From NCBI GenBank assembly GCA_009783025.1, contig WRHY01000004.1, positions 62,001 through 126,000 on the forward strand: 64,000 nucleotides of DNA. Direction: 5' to 3'. This stretch comes from Desulfovibrionaceae bacterium (GTDB taxonomy: Bacteria; Desulfobacterota; Desulfovibrionia; Desulfovibrionales; Desulfovibrionaceae). Position 1 is the first letter of the stretch, and each line of letters begins with the position of its first letter. Below are positions 36,282 to 45,360 of this stretch, piece by piece. The translations under genes were made by a program, and so were the position numbers. Under the pieces are notes generated by a model. That model saw only the letters and a program-made list of their open reading frames with translations, searched no databases and had not been told where the DNA came from.

Positions 36282-38162
36282 CTAAAGATGCACAAAGCTG
36301 TATCTATTGCGGCCACTTTGTTTGGATTTATATAGCATCTCATCTGCACGCTTGACGAAGTCTTCAGCGATATGAGTGCGTGCTACAATGCCTGTTGCAA
36401 TTCCTATGGAGACGGTGATATGAGCCGCTACATCGCTTGCTTCATGATGTATATTGAGGATTCGTATGCTTTCGAGCGCCTTATCGGCTATCAATCGCGC
36501 ACCGTTCTCATCGACATGCGGCAGGACAATGGCAAATTCCTCTCCGCCGTATCGAGCGACAAAATCACCTTCCCTTGTTATGCTTTCGGAAAGAGCCTTT
36601 GCGACGGCTTTCAGACAGGCATCGCCCCCATTATGGCCGTATGTGTCATTATATTTTTTGAAAAAATCGATATCAATCATCATCAAACTGAAAGTATCGC
36701 CGGAACGTGACAAAGATTTCATAATTTTGTTGACGTTTTCATCAAAATATCGCCTGTTGAAAATTTCCGTCAAGGCGTCGTAGTAGATTTTTTCGGCTTT
36801 TAATTCGAGTTGAGATATTTTGCCTTCCATACTTTTGGTGTAGCGAAGATCATATATGTAATTCAACTCCAGAGACTTTCTTTCATGCGTTGCGTAAGCC
36901 ATTGTGACTTCACAGGGTATGAGCTCGCCCGCGGCCGATTTATATATCCATTCAAACGTTTGCCTTTCCCCGCTCTGCGCGCGCTCGACGATCTCAAGCA
37001 TCTTATCTTTTGATCTCATTCCATCAAGTTGATATTCCGGCGAATGGCTGTCAACAAAATCATCATACGTTAGTTCTGTAACGCCGAGCATTTTAAGTAA
37101 ATTATCGTTGCATTCAATAAAATCGGAAACTTTATCTATGGTAATTATTCCGATAGGCGCGTTGCCGTAGAGAAAGCGGAGAAAATCATTCGTGGATTGC
37201 AGCATGGCATCCCTGTATTCAATTTTATCCAGCATATCTTGCAGTTGGCCTTCAACGAATCCGATGATGAGTCTTGCCAGTATGACGCATGCTGCAAGCA
37301 CCGCCAGCGTTATCAACACGCCGTATAAAACTAAAGTCCATATCTTGTTCAAATCTTCTGCCACAAAATAGCCGGCAAGCAGCATCCCCACAACAGCATC
37401 GTTCTCACCGTACAACGGAACGTAAATGGCAAGTATTTCATTGCCGAAAAGCTGCTTTTTGCCGATATACGGCTTTCCCCCCAACACCTGTTCGCTTATG
37501 TGTTCCGCCGCCGTTGTGCCTAAGGCGCTGGTTCCGTCCTGGCTTAACAGGGTCGAAGAAACACTTTCATCATTCATGAAAAGCGTTACCTCGCACGCTG
37601 TAAGAGTCTTTAATCTTTTTGTCACATCCGGGGTGTCCAGTCTGAATCCTAAAGAAACAATGCCCAACATATTCATGTTACTATCGTATATGGGCATGCC
37701 GGCAGATACGCCCAGACGCACAATGGGCCCCTGTATAATGTGCGTTCCCGCACGCCCGGCAAGCGCTGACCGTATCTGAGGCAAATGTGCAATGCCGTCG
37801 CCGTATTGGTCTGGGGCGTGCGTCCGTATTATGACCGTGCCATTGCTGTCGAGTATGGTGCAGTAGTCAACCCGTAACATGGCCGCCAAAGTGTTTGCTG
37901 TACGTATTAATTCATCATAGTCATCGTTTAAGAATGCGTTTATCAAATCCGGATTGTTTGCTACCCCCATCGCCGCAATATGCGCCTTTGTTTTTATTTC
38001 TTCAATTTCATATTTAATCACATTCATGGCAATAGTAACTTTGTTGTGCATGGAGTTATTCAGTTCTCTGCTGAAAAGCAGTATGGAGGCGACAAGAACG
38101 GTGACGCCGCAAGCAACCACCAACAGAACCATGGGCATAAGGATTCTATTTTTGATATTCAT
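36282..38162 (-). CDS. Membrane sensor diguanylate cyclase (Cache-PAS-GGDEF)
   Basis: A 626-residue c-di-GMP synthase. The N-terminal helix (residues 8-30) and a second helix (about 275-300) flank a periplasmic Cache-like sensor (DYCTILDSNGTVIIRTHAPDQYGDG). A PAS domain (APIGIITIDKVSDFIECNDNLLKMLGV) and a GGDEF domain follow. The active-site motif is ARYGGEEFAIVLP near residue 537. An intact inhibitory site RxxD (REGD) sits five residues before GGEEF, so product inhibition is expected. The gene is visibly richer in A+T than its neighbours and stands alone, which suggests acquisition. Ligand unknown. Confidence 0.93.
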   Translation of the reverse strand: MNIKNRILMPMVLLVVACGVTVLVASILLFSRELNNSMHNKVTIAMNVIKYEIEEIKTKAHIAAMGVANNPDLINAFLNDDYDELIRTANTLAAMLRVDYCTILDSNGTVIIRTHAPDQYGDGIAHLPQIRSALAGRAGTHIIQGPIVRLGVSAGMPIYDSNMNMLGIVSLGFRLDTPDVTKRLKTLTACEVTLFMNDESVSSTLLSQDGTSALGTTAAEHISEQVLGGKPYIGKKQLFGNEILAIYVPLYGENDAVVGMLLAGYFVAEDLNKIWTLVLYGVLITLAVLAACVILARLIIGFVEGQLQDMLDKIEYRDAMLQSTNDFLRFLYGNAPIGIITIDKVSDFIECNDNLLKMLGVTELTYDDFVDSHSPEYQLDGMRSKDKMLEIVERAQSGERQTFEWIYKSAAGELIPCEVTMAYATHERKSLELNYIYDLRYTKSMEGKISQLELKAEKIYYDALTEIFNRRYFDENVNKIMKSLSRSGDTFSLMMIDIDFFKKYNDTYGHNGGDACLKAVAKALSESITREGDFVARYGGEEFAIVLPHVDENGARLIADKALESIRILNIHHEASDVAAHITVSIGIATGIVARTHIAEDFVKRADEMLYKSKQSGRNRYSFVHL

Positions 38163-38429
38163 ATATTTTACTCTTTATGTGCCGTTGTATGTATGCGAAC
38201 TTGAATCATTGCAAAAATATCCTATCTGCGATTTTCTTTTATCGCCTGTAGAATTTTTTTATAAAATATTGTAATATGATTTTGGATTGAGTGGCGGATC
38301 AAGATAAATCAGTTCGACACTTTCAAATGGAAAGTCGTGTAACACCTCAAGGCAATATCCGAAGTATGGAGCATTTTTCATCAGAATGCTCCAACGCCAA
38401 AAGCCGCGCTATACTTTGAAGTATGCGCA

Positions 38430-38636
<207 letters not shown>

Positions 38637-38729
38637 ATCCTCCCGCCCGGAAGATCATTCACTCCAACTTTCCACTGCCTGTTTGCGGTACCGCTGTACA
38701 AAATACAACCCGCGGCGTAGGGTATGCTC

Positions 38730-40013
38730 ATGCGGCGCCACCCTCTCCTGCACATTCTCTGGGATGACTCCCATATTTGGGGCATCATCGCGGCTCGCGC
38801 GGTTCGAGCCATGCGCATCCCTTTCCGCCTGATACGCGGAAAGGAAGTGGCGGCCGGTCTTTTCAAGCGTGAGCGTCCGTCGTTGCTGCTGGCGCCCGGC
38901 GGCAACGCCAGGCACAAGGCGGAAAGCCTCGGACCTTCCGGTGTCAGGGAAATCCGTGCGTATGTGGCGGGCGGGGGCCGTTATCTCGGTTTCTGCGGCG
39001 GCGCGGGACTGGCCTTAACCGCTGGGGAACCCTCGGCCGGGCTCGGGCTTTGCCCTTGGAAGCGCGGCCGTTTTGACGATCGGTTGCAGCATTTCATGAG
39101 CGGGCATTTGCGGGTGGCCTTGCCGGGCCGGAACACGTCCGGGAAGGAGTTTATTCCGGCTGATTTTGCCGACGCTCCCGCTCTGCCCGTGTGGTGGCCG
39201 GGGCGTTTTGAGCCGGAGGAGGGCGGAGACGTCACTATTCTTGCCGCCTACGAACAGCCGGGGCCTGATTTCTGGCTGGCCGATCTGGCTATCGCCGACC
39301 TGCCGCCGGATACCTTTGCCGCCTGGAACGATGTGTACGGCGTGAGCATAACGCCCACGTTTCTCGCGGGGCAGCCTTGTGTTGTGCACGGCCGCCACGG
39401 AACCGGCGAGTATGTGCTTAGTTACTCGCACCTGGAAACACCGGACTCTCCCGAGGCCAACCGCTGGCTGGCGCATCTTCTCAGGCAACTGGCAGGTCTT
39501 GCGCCCGCCTGTGAACATATACCGCCCTGGCCGGTGCGCGGCAATCAGGAATGCGCCGGCATTTTATGGGATGATCCCCTGCTGGCGGAGATGGAAGATG
39601 ATTTCGAGTCCATCAGAGTAACCGGACTCAAGCACGGACTGCTTTTTGAGCGCACGGACTGGCTCATGGGCTGGCGCAGCGGCATGCCAGGGGCGAACCT
39701 GAACAATCTTTGGGCCGCTCTGCGGGTCATACGGGAAACAGAACCCGGCGATGCGGCGCGGGCTTTTCTTGCCTTACACGGAGAGAAATTGCGTTCGGCC
39801 GTTTCCCTGTTTCGGGAAGGCTGCACCCAGTATTTTCTGGCGGAAAGACTGGCCCAGACCGTTTCACGCTTCATGCCCGAGGCTGTGTCGCCGGAACTGC
39901 TGAACGAACAGCGGACAGCGCTGTTTGGACCACCCATGCATGCGGGCGGGCTGTATAAGGCCGTCATGGACCCGATCGACGAACTGGCATATTTGCAGAT
40001 CAACCCTTATTAA
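38730..40013 (+). CDS. BPL-N domain (class I glutamine amidotransferase-like) protein
   Basis: A 427-residue protein. The first half has the GATase-like fold seen in the N-terminal domain of some biotin-protein ligases: ILWDDSHIW near the start, LLLAPGGNARHKAE, then GGGRYLGFCGGAGLAL with the nucleophile-elbow Cys in GFCGGAG, and GTGEYVLSYSHLETP later. The second half (about 230-427) is not recognised. No biotin ligase catalytic domain is seen, so the substrate is unknown. The ATG at 38730 is preferred over 38724 because TAGGG lies at better spacing. The stop is immediately followed by G cassette copy 1. Confidence 0.7.
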   Translation: MRRHPLLHILWDDSHIWGIIAARAVRAMRIPFRLIRGKEVAAGLFKRERPSLLLAPGGNARHKAESLGPSGVREIRAYVAGGGRYLGFCGGAGLALTAGEPSAGLGLCPWKRGRFDDRLQHFMSGHLRVALPGRNTSGKEFIPADFADAPALPVWWPGRFEPEEGGDVTILAAYEQPGPDFWLADLAIADLPPDTFAAWNDVYGVSITPTFLAGQPCVVHGRHGTGEYVLSYSHLETPDSPEANRWLAHLLRQLAGLAPACEHIPPWPVRGNQECAGILWDDPLLAEMEDDFESIRVTGLKHGLLFERTDWLMGWRSGMPGANLNNLWAALRVIRETEPGDAARAFLALHGEKLRSAVSLFREGCTQYFLAERLAQTVSRFMPEAVSPELLNEQRTALFGPPMHAGGLYKAVMDPIDELAYLQINPY

Positions 40014-40067
40014 TTGGGGCTCCGCCCCAAACCCCGGCAGGGGAAATGATTTCCCCTGCACCCCTCA
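40014..40067. repeat. G cassette copy 1 (short form)
   Basis: Two hairpins: GGGGCTCCGCCCC and GCAGGGGAAATGATTTCCCC. These are the left-end modules of the longer copies at 52574 and 63690. It starts right after the BPL-N stop and is followed 7 bp later by R copy 7. Confidence 0.85.
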
Positions 40068-40073
40068 AAATAG

Positions 40074-40200
40074 GGTAGTGCTTCAGTTTGGCTTCAGACG
40101 AGGAAGGCGCAGCTTTGTGCGATGGGGGCTGGGCTCTTCGGCCCTGCCCCCGGAGCGCAAACAAGCCTGACGAAGTATCAAGCCAAACTGAGGCACTACC
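40074..40200. repeat. R element copy 7 (inverted orientation)
   Basis: Orientation is opposite to copies 1-6. The inner hairpin is identical to that of copy 2 (GGGC/GCCC around CGAAGA). It lies between convergent genes. Confidence 0.9.
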
Positions 40201-40206
40201 CTTGAT

Positions 40207-41523
40207 TCAGCCCGTTTCTTTGGCCTGCAGCCAACGGTTGAGCAGGGCACGTTCTTCCTTGCTCAGGGCCATCTGAGAAACGGCGCAAAGGTCATCAACG
40301 CTTTTGGCAAAGGCTTTGCGCAGACGCTGGGCGTCAAGCTGGCTGTTCTTGCCCGCACCGGCCAGATTGACGCCGCCCCGGATAATCGCCTCCACAACAA
40401 AAGCGATTTGATTGGCGCCCAGGTGCAACCCCTCATCTTCGCATTGTTCTTCAATACAGCGCACGGTTCCGGTACGGGAAAATCCGTGTTCGTTAATTTC
40501 GTCCGCCAACATGGCGAACAGGGTGCCATACTGGGCCGGACTGAGCAGAGGCACATCGGTCAGCCGGTGGACTTTGAGCGCGAAATCGTACAGGTCCGGG
40601 CTACTTGAACGAAATTCATCGCGCAGCCCGTCTCCGACGGGACGTTCATGCCGGGAGGGATCAAAGACATAGCCTTCTCCCACAGCGGTAAAGGCTATGG
40701 GCGCGAGATCCAGAAGCTCAAGCAGATCGCGGAGCGTCCCGGCGCCGAACCAGTCCGTGGTCGCCTCCTGTTCCCTTTGCAGTACCTGGGCCACTGAAGG
40801 CAAGGGCACGGGAACGGAAGATTCCGACACCAACTGCTTTATGGACTCCACAAGACGAATGCGCTTGTACACGGGCAGGGTCAGGTTGACGGCCTTGTCC
40901 CGTCCGGCGGCTTCTCCGTTGTCCCGGCGTTCTTCGCGTTCGGACGGGCGGGCTGGATGTTCGGATTCTCCCTCCTCCCGCGGCTCTTCCAGGGCCTGGG
41001 CCATGAACCAGTCTTCGCGAATGCGCCAGGAACAGGCCGCGGCATAGGCGGGCGAGGTATAGCCCACACTGAGCACAAGGCTGCGTCTGGCATGCTCCTG
41101 TATACGCAGCAGCAGGGGCGTAAAATCGGCATCACCCGAAAGGATGATTACTTCATCAAAGCGGGTCTGGTGGGATAAAATATCCATGCAATCCATAACC
41201 AGGTGAATGTCCGCGCAAGTTTTGCCGTAGTTGGTCAGGGGCGGGCAATCGACCACCAGAAAGGCCGAACGGATGAAAAACGGACGAAATTCATGGTATT
41301 TGATCGGATTGAGATAACAGCAGCGCTTGAGAATACGACGGCGCACACCATCACCGTACATCATACGCAGAGCGTGCCCTTCGAGCCAGCGGAGCCAGCG
41401 CTGGGGATTGGTTGCGAATGTGCGTGCCAGTGTGGGGTCCTGTTCCAGAAGACGGGTATACATGTTATCAAAATCAACAAATAAGGCGCTGTAAATTTCA
41501 TCAAAATTCTGAAAACGACCCAT
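40207..41523 (-). CDS. NYN domain (LabA/DUF88-like) protein
   Basis: A 438-residue protein with an N-terminal NYN/PIN-like nuclease fold. The first acidic residue is in ALFVDFDNMY, the middle region is KTCADIHLVMDCMDIL, and the closing block is EVIILSGDADFTPLL, giving the Asp cluster expected for metal-dependent RNA cleavage. A charged linker (about 205-230) precedes two C-terminal winged-helix or OST-HTH-like regions (SVPVPLPSVAQVLQREQ and LSPAQYGTLFAMLADEI), which may bind RNA. AGGAG is 7 bp before the ATG. Target unknown. Confidence 0.8.
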   Translation of the reverse strand: MGRFQNFDEIYSALFVDFDNMYTRLLEQDPTLARTFATNPQRWLRWLEGHALRMMYGDGVRRRILKRCCYLNPIKYHEFRPFFIRSAFLVVDCPPLTNYGKTCADIHLVMDCMDILSHQTRFDEVIILSGDADFTPLLLRIQEHARRSLVLSVGYTSPAYAAACSWRIREDWFMAQALEEPREEGESEHPARPSEREERRDNGEAAGRDKAVNLTLPVYKRIRLVESIKQLVSESSVPVPLPSVAQVLQREQEATTDWFGAGTLRDLLELLDLAPIAFTAVGEGYVFDPSRHERPVGDGLRDEFRSSSPDLYDFALKVHRLTDVPLLSPAQYGTLFAMLADEINEHGFSRTGTVRCIEEQCEDEGLHLGANQIAFVVEAIIRGGVNLAGAGKNSQLDAQRLRKAFAKSVDDLCAVSQMALSKEERALLNRWLQAKETG

Positions 41524-41656
41524 GTATGATCTCCTGGTAGATATCCGGCTGTATCCCAATATACACTACTGTCAAACAGTCAACCGGCGTATAGTAAAAC
41601 TTTCATGTAAGATATTGAAAAAAGCTATGGTAAATATGTCAAGTCATACAGTCCGG

Positions 41657-42514
41657 TTACAATCCGGCAAGTAAAAAGCTCTTATTACTCATGGCCAGCA
41701 ACGATAGTGCATAGAACGCGGGATGGCAGGGCGCCGCAAGCGTTTTCCAAAGAACGTTGTGCTGTTCCAGCAGTTGCTGCCGTTGCTCGTTGGAATACAG
41801 GCGCTGTGCTTCTCCCGGAGTATAGAAAGGAACTCTGTCCTGGGTCGGGGCTTCTATAACGCCAATTCCGGCAGTGGCGCTTTCTTCCAGCTTCATGAAC
41901 TGCCGGTGCGCTTCCTTGAATCCTTTGAACGGCCCAAGGCAGAGAGCGAAGCCTTTGCCCGGTCCGTTCGGGCGGTACAGAGTCTTTACCGGCATGCCCA
42001 GGCGCTTGGATAATTTGGCGGCTTGGCCGCGTGCCTTGAAGGCGCTTCGCTCATTCGCGATGTGCACGTAAAAGGCGTTTTCTCCGTTAAGGGGCTTGCC
42101 TTTTTTACCGGCCACGATTTCAAGGCGGACAGGGACCACACCGGCATTGGTCATTCCCAGTATTTGAGCGGCCTTGAGCGATACGTCCACAATGCGCCCC
42201 TGCACAAAGGGGCCGCGATCATTAACGCGCACAAGAACATGTTTGCCGTTTTTCAAGTTGTGCACCCGCACTATTGTGCCGAAGGGCAAGCCGTTATGAG
42301 CGGCGGTCAGCGCATGGCGGTTATATATTTCACCATTTGCCGTCTGTTTGCCGTGTGCCGACGTGCCATACCAGGACGCCCTGCCTTGGGCGACGTAAGT
42401 CTCGGAAGCAAAAGCCGGAACGCAGGACAATGTGAATACACAGAAGGCTACAAACAACAAAACCACTGTGGTGTAACCGGCGGAGCGGATAACGGTATTC
42501 TTTTGATATGCCAA
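41657..42514 (-). CDS. rlpA: RlpA-family septal ring lytic transglycosylase
   Basis: A 285-residue envelope protein. A signal peptide (TTVVLLFVAFCVFTLSCVPAFA) is followed by a double-psi beta-barrel with GRASWYGTSAHGKQTANGEIY, GTIVRVHNLKNGKHVLVRVNDRGPF and VDVSLKAAQILG. A C-terminal SPOR-like region (YVHIANERSAFKARGQAAKLSKRLG) should bind denuded septal glycan. The start is taken as the TTG at 42514, eight bases after AGGAG, rather than a longer frame. The region upstream to 42764 shows no gene. Confidence 0.88.
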   Translation of the reverse strand: MAYQKNTVIRSAGYTTVVLLFVAFCVFTLSCVPAFASETYVAQGRASWYGTSAHGKQTANGEIYNRHALTAAHNGLPFGTIVRVHNLKNGKHVLVRVNDRGPFVQGRIVDVSLKAAQILGMTNAGVVPVRLEIVAGKKGKPLNGENAFYVHIANERSAFKARGQAAKLSKRLGMPVKTLYRPNGPGKGFALCLGPFKGFKEAHRQFMKLEESATAGIGVIEAPTQDRVPFYTPGEAQRLYSNEQRQQLLEQHNVLWKTLAAPCHPAFYALSLLAMSNKSFLLAGL

Positions 42515-42764
42515 AAAATAACTCCTGTTAAGGGTGCTGCGAAGCCCGCGCACTCGCCCAAGCAATAATCTCGAGCGTAAAAGCCATAGGGACGGTGCGT
42601 GTTGGCGCGTATATTTTTTCCTGTGTTAGGCTACGCACTATGTTTCTGTCAGTCAAGGTTATGGAACGGCGCAATATAACTGGATAATACTTTTATGCAG
42701 AGGCGCCGCCGCTCTATCATCATAAAATTACAATTCTCTTTTGCCGGAAAATTTTGCCGTTCGG
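42515..42764. other. Intergenic region upstream of rlpA
   Basis: 250 bp holding the rlpA ribosome site and presumably its promoter. No terminator for the peptidase gene, repeat or RNA gene is recognised. Confidence 0.3.
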
Positions 42765-43463
42765 TCAGAAACCAAGCGTGTCTGTGCCGACCGGGGCTTT
42801 TTTTACGGGGCGCGACAGCAGCACTACAGATTCCGGTACAATACGCAGCAGAGCCGTATGCTGCACTTCAGGCAGAAGCCTCCCGCGTTCAAGAACAAAA
42901 AGGGCTCCGGGTTCCGAGCTTGCGTCATGCAGCAGGAGAGCCTTGTCATTGGCGGCCTGGGCTGTCGTCCAATGCGAAACCACGGGCTGGCGCGTGCCTG
43001 GGATGAATCTGTGAAAACGCAGAAGCGCCGCTCTGGGGTATCCTCCTTGTTCGCCAAGCCAGCCTGCCAGGGCGTCCCAAACGGCGCAGGCTTCATTTTT
43101 TGCCGCCGAGGGGCAGGCCGGACCGCCGGGAGCATGGGCTTCAGGCAGGAACATCTCCATCTCGGTCAAATCGTTGCTCCGGCTTTGCGGGCACAGGCAA
43201 TCGGAAAAGGGCTGTCTGACATCCAATCGCCAGGGCGACGCAGAACACCAGCGACCGAGCAGCCAACGAATCAGCCAGTAGTGGTCGGTCTCGTTACAAA
43301 GAAAGCTGATCCATACCCGTTCCTGCTTGGACAGGGCATGTACTGTTTCTTGAAAAATTTTTCTCGCATGCGCAAGATCAAGCCCGTAGATGCAGGAAAG
43401 CGCATTTATGACCGCATAAATGCCGCAGGCGAAATCAAGTGTACCTTGCATATATCTGCGCAT
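42765..43463 (-). CDS. Putative papain-like cysteine peptidase
   Basis: A 232-residue protein without a signal peptide. It starts MRRYMQGTLDFACGIYAVINALS. The Q...CGxYAxxNAL pattern is that of papain-like (C39/C58-type) peptidases, with Gln as oxyanion residue and Cys13 as nucleophile. VVSHWTTAQA could supply the His and LLLHDASSEPG the Asp. The middle section (about 85-130) is Pro- and Cys-rich. GGAG and a good sigma70-type promoter precede it, in an AT-rich leader. Substrate unknown; immunity, effector or housekeeping proteolysis are all possible. Confidence 0.5.
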   Translation of the reverse strand: MRRYMQGTLDFACGIYAVINALSCIYGLDLAHARKIFQETVHALSKQERVWISFLCNETDHYWLIRWLLGRWCSASPWRLDVRQPFSDCLCPQSRSNDLTEMEMFLPEAHAPGGPACPSAAKNEACAVWDALAGWLGEQGGYPRAALLRFHRFIPGTRQPVVSHWTTAQAANDKALLLHDASSEPGALFVLERGRLLPEVQHTALLRIVPESVVLLSRPVKKAPVGTDTLGF

Positions 43464-43483
43464 GTATGCTCCATTCCAGCTAT

Positions 43484-43512
43484 TTTATATATAATTATTT
43501 ATAATAAGGCAA
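43484..43512 (-). promoter_or_regulatory. Sigma70-type promoter of the putative cysteine peptidase
   Basis: TTGCCT, a 17-bp AT-only spacer, and TATAAA on the minus strand, 20 bp before the start codon. Confidence 0.6.
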
Positions 43513-43565
43513 GTTAAAAAATGCGCTATGCGATACTGTCTTTGTGATCATGGCGCTCGCCATGT

Positions 43566-44447
43566 TTAATCAGAAAGACGCACAAATCTTGTTCCTTGCT
43601 CCAAAAGCAACGGAAGCGACTGCCGCAAACCTTCCCGTGTGCCGCTGTGGGGTTTGTTCATGTGCAGGAGCAGGATATCGCCGTGCTTTGCGCCCAGGAT
43701 TTTAGCCTTGACCCCGGCCGCAGACAACGTGGCTCCCTCATCGCCGGCAATACTGTACCCGGCAATGCCCAGTCCCAGATCCCGGATGGCCTGGACCGCA
43801 AGATCGTCATAATAGGCTGTGCCCGCTCTGAACCAGCGCGGCCGCTGGCCGGTGGCCCGTTCAATGTCCCGCGCATTGCCCTCCACTTCGGCCACGAGTT
43901 CGGCAAAAGAGGCGGTTCCCTGGATACCATAGATGCTTTTGCCGGTGACGGAACAGGGGCAATGCCGTGAACCGTGGGCCGCTATCTCGAACAGCGGATC
44001 AGCCGCCAGCCCGGACAGCGTTTCAGGATTATTACGTATCCAGGGTGAGGCCACAAACAGGGTGGCAGGGATTTTCCATTGGCGCAGCAAGGCGATCAAC
44101 TCGGCATCATAACTTGCCCCCTTTCTGCCGCCGCAGGCGTCCAGCGTCAGGGCAACAACCGGTCCGCTGTCCTCAGCCAAGGGCAGGGGAAGCGTCGAGA
44201 TCACGCCAGGCAAATGCTCGCCCCAGGCGACGGGTGTTTTATGCGCATAGCGCCGCGCAAGAATAGCCGCGATTTCGCTGAGCGATTGTCCCGCAAAGGG
44301 AGTCGCGGCCGCCTGCTCGCCGTGGCCCGCAACCCCGGAAAGCAGGAAAAAGGCCGCGCAGAGTATCGCCAGCGCCGTGCTTCCCAGCGCGGCCTCAAGC
44401 GAACGCTGTTTGCGGTTCAAAGAGGTGTGGCAATGATCACCGTTCAT
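43566..44447 (-). CDS. Polysaccharide deacetylase family protein
   Basis: A 293-residue envelope protein with one N-terminal hydrophobic segment (ALAILCAAFFLLSGVAG). The NodB-like motif 1 is VALTLDACGG instead of the usual TFDDG, keeping the metal-binding Asp. Motif 2 is HGSRH, with both metal-binding His. FRAGTAYYDD occupies the position of motif 3, and LLHMNKP is near the end. It probably removes acetyl groups from peptidoglycan or an exopolysaccharide. It overlaps aroE by 4 bp. Confidence 0.8.
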   Translation of the reverse strand: MNGDHCHTSLNRKQRSLEAALGSTALAILCAAFFLLSGVAGHGEQAAATPFAGQSLSEIAAILARRYAHKTPVAWGEHLPGVISTLPLPLAEDSGPVVALTLDACGGRKGASYDAELIALLRQWKIPATLFVASPWIRNNPETLSGLAADPLFEIAAHGSRHCPCSVTGKSIYGIQGTASFAELVAEVEGNARDIERATGQRPRWFRAGTAYYDDLAVQAIRDLGLGIAGYSIAGDEGATLSAAGVKAKILGAKHGDILLLHMNKPHSGTREGLRQSLPLLLEQGTRFVRLSD

Positions 44448-45301
44448 AGAATGTCGAGCAACAGTTCGCGCGCCTCCAGGCCGGATAGTTCAACACCGGT
44501 CCAGAGCCGGAATTGTTCCCTTGCTTGAGCCACAAAGAAATCCAGCCCGTCGATACAGGTCATGCCGCGCTCGCGGGCTGTTACGAGAAGCGGCGTCCGC
44601 ACGGGATTATAGACAATATCATAGATGAACCAGGCCTTCGCCTGACCGGGCAAGGCGAGCAGCGGCAGGGCAGGCAGGGGGCTTTGTCCGGCCAATGTTC
44701 CGGTCATGCCAAGGGGCGTGGCGTTGATCACCAGAGTGGGTCCCAGGTCGGCGAGGGCCTGTTCTCTGTCGTCCCAGGCCAGGGTCTGACAGCCGAAATC
44801 GCGGGCCAGGGCTTCGGCTTTTGCGGCGTTGCGCGCCGCAATCCAGACCTCGGCCAGGCCAAGTTCCCGCAGACCGGCCAGAGCGGCCCGGCCCGCTCCC
44901 CCCGTTCCCAGCAATAGGGCGCGGCCCGGCAGTTTTTTGCCCGCATTCCGGAGCTTCAGCAGTGGAGCCAGAAATCCGGCCACATCCGTGTTGTCTCCCA
45001 CCAAGCGATCCCCTTGCCAATAGATCAGGTTGACCGCGCCCACGGCCTGAGCCCTTTGCGTGAGTTGGTCCAGGAAAGGGATGACAGTCTGCTTGTGGGG
45101 TATGGTCACGCTCAGTCCGGCTATGGGCAGGCTGCGTACAGCCGCAAAAAAAGCGGGCAGATCGTCCGCGCTTTTTTCCCAGGCAAAGTAAGCGCCGGGA
45201 TGGCCGGAGCGGGCAAAGCCCCAGGTATGCAGAGCAGGGCTCAGGCTCTGGGCCAGAGGCATGCCGAGCACGCCGTAAAGATATTGAGGGGGAAGGAGCA
45301 T
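44444..45301 (-). CDS. aroE: Shikimate dehydrogenase
   Basis: A 285-residue NADPH-dependent enzyme of aromatic amino acid synthesis. Substrate residues are in QSLSPALHT, LSVTIPHKQ (catalytic Lys) and GDNTDVAGF (catalytic Asp). The nucleotide loop is LLLGTGGAGRAAL and the end of the fold is GLDFFVAQAREQFRLWTG. GGAG precedes the ATG. A strong hairpin lies between this gene and hisG upstream. Confidence 0.94.
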   Translation of the reverse strand: MLLPPQYLYGVLGMPLAQSLSPALHTWGFARSGHPGAYFAWEKSADDLPAFFAAVRSLPIAGLSVTIPHKQTVIPFLDQLTQRAQAVGAVNLIYWQGDRLVGDNTDVAGFLAPLLKLRNAGKKLPGRALLLGTGGAGRAALAGLRELGLAEVWIAARNAAKAEALARDFGCQTLAWDDREQALADLGPTLVINATPLGMTGTLAGQSPLPALPLLALPGQAKAWFIYDIVYNPVRTPLLVTARERGMTCIDGLDFFVAQAREQFRLWTGVELSGLEARELLLDIL

Positions 45302-45314
45302 GGAATTTCTCCGA

Positions 45315-45346
45315 GGCTGTTGGCAAAATTCCCTTTGCCAACAGCC
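45315..45346. other. Strong hairpin between hisG and aroE
   Basis: A 13-bp stem, GGCTGTTGGCAAA and its complement, closes a short loop, with no T tract. It precedes the aroE ribosome site and may stabilise or segment the hisI-hisG-aroE transcript. Confidence 0.5.
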
Positions 45347-45360
45347 CGGCCCATTGCCTT

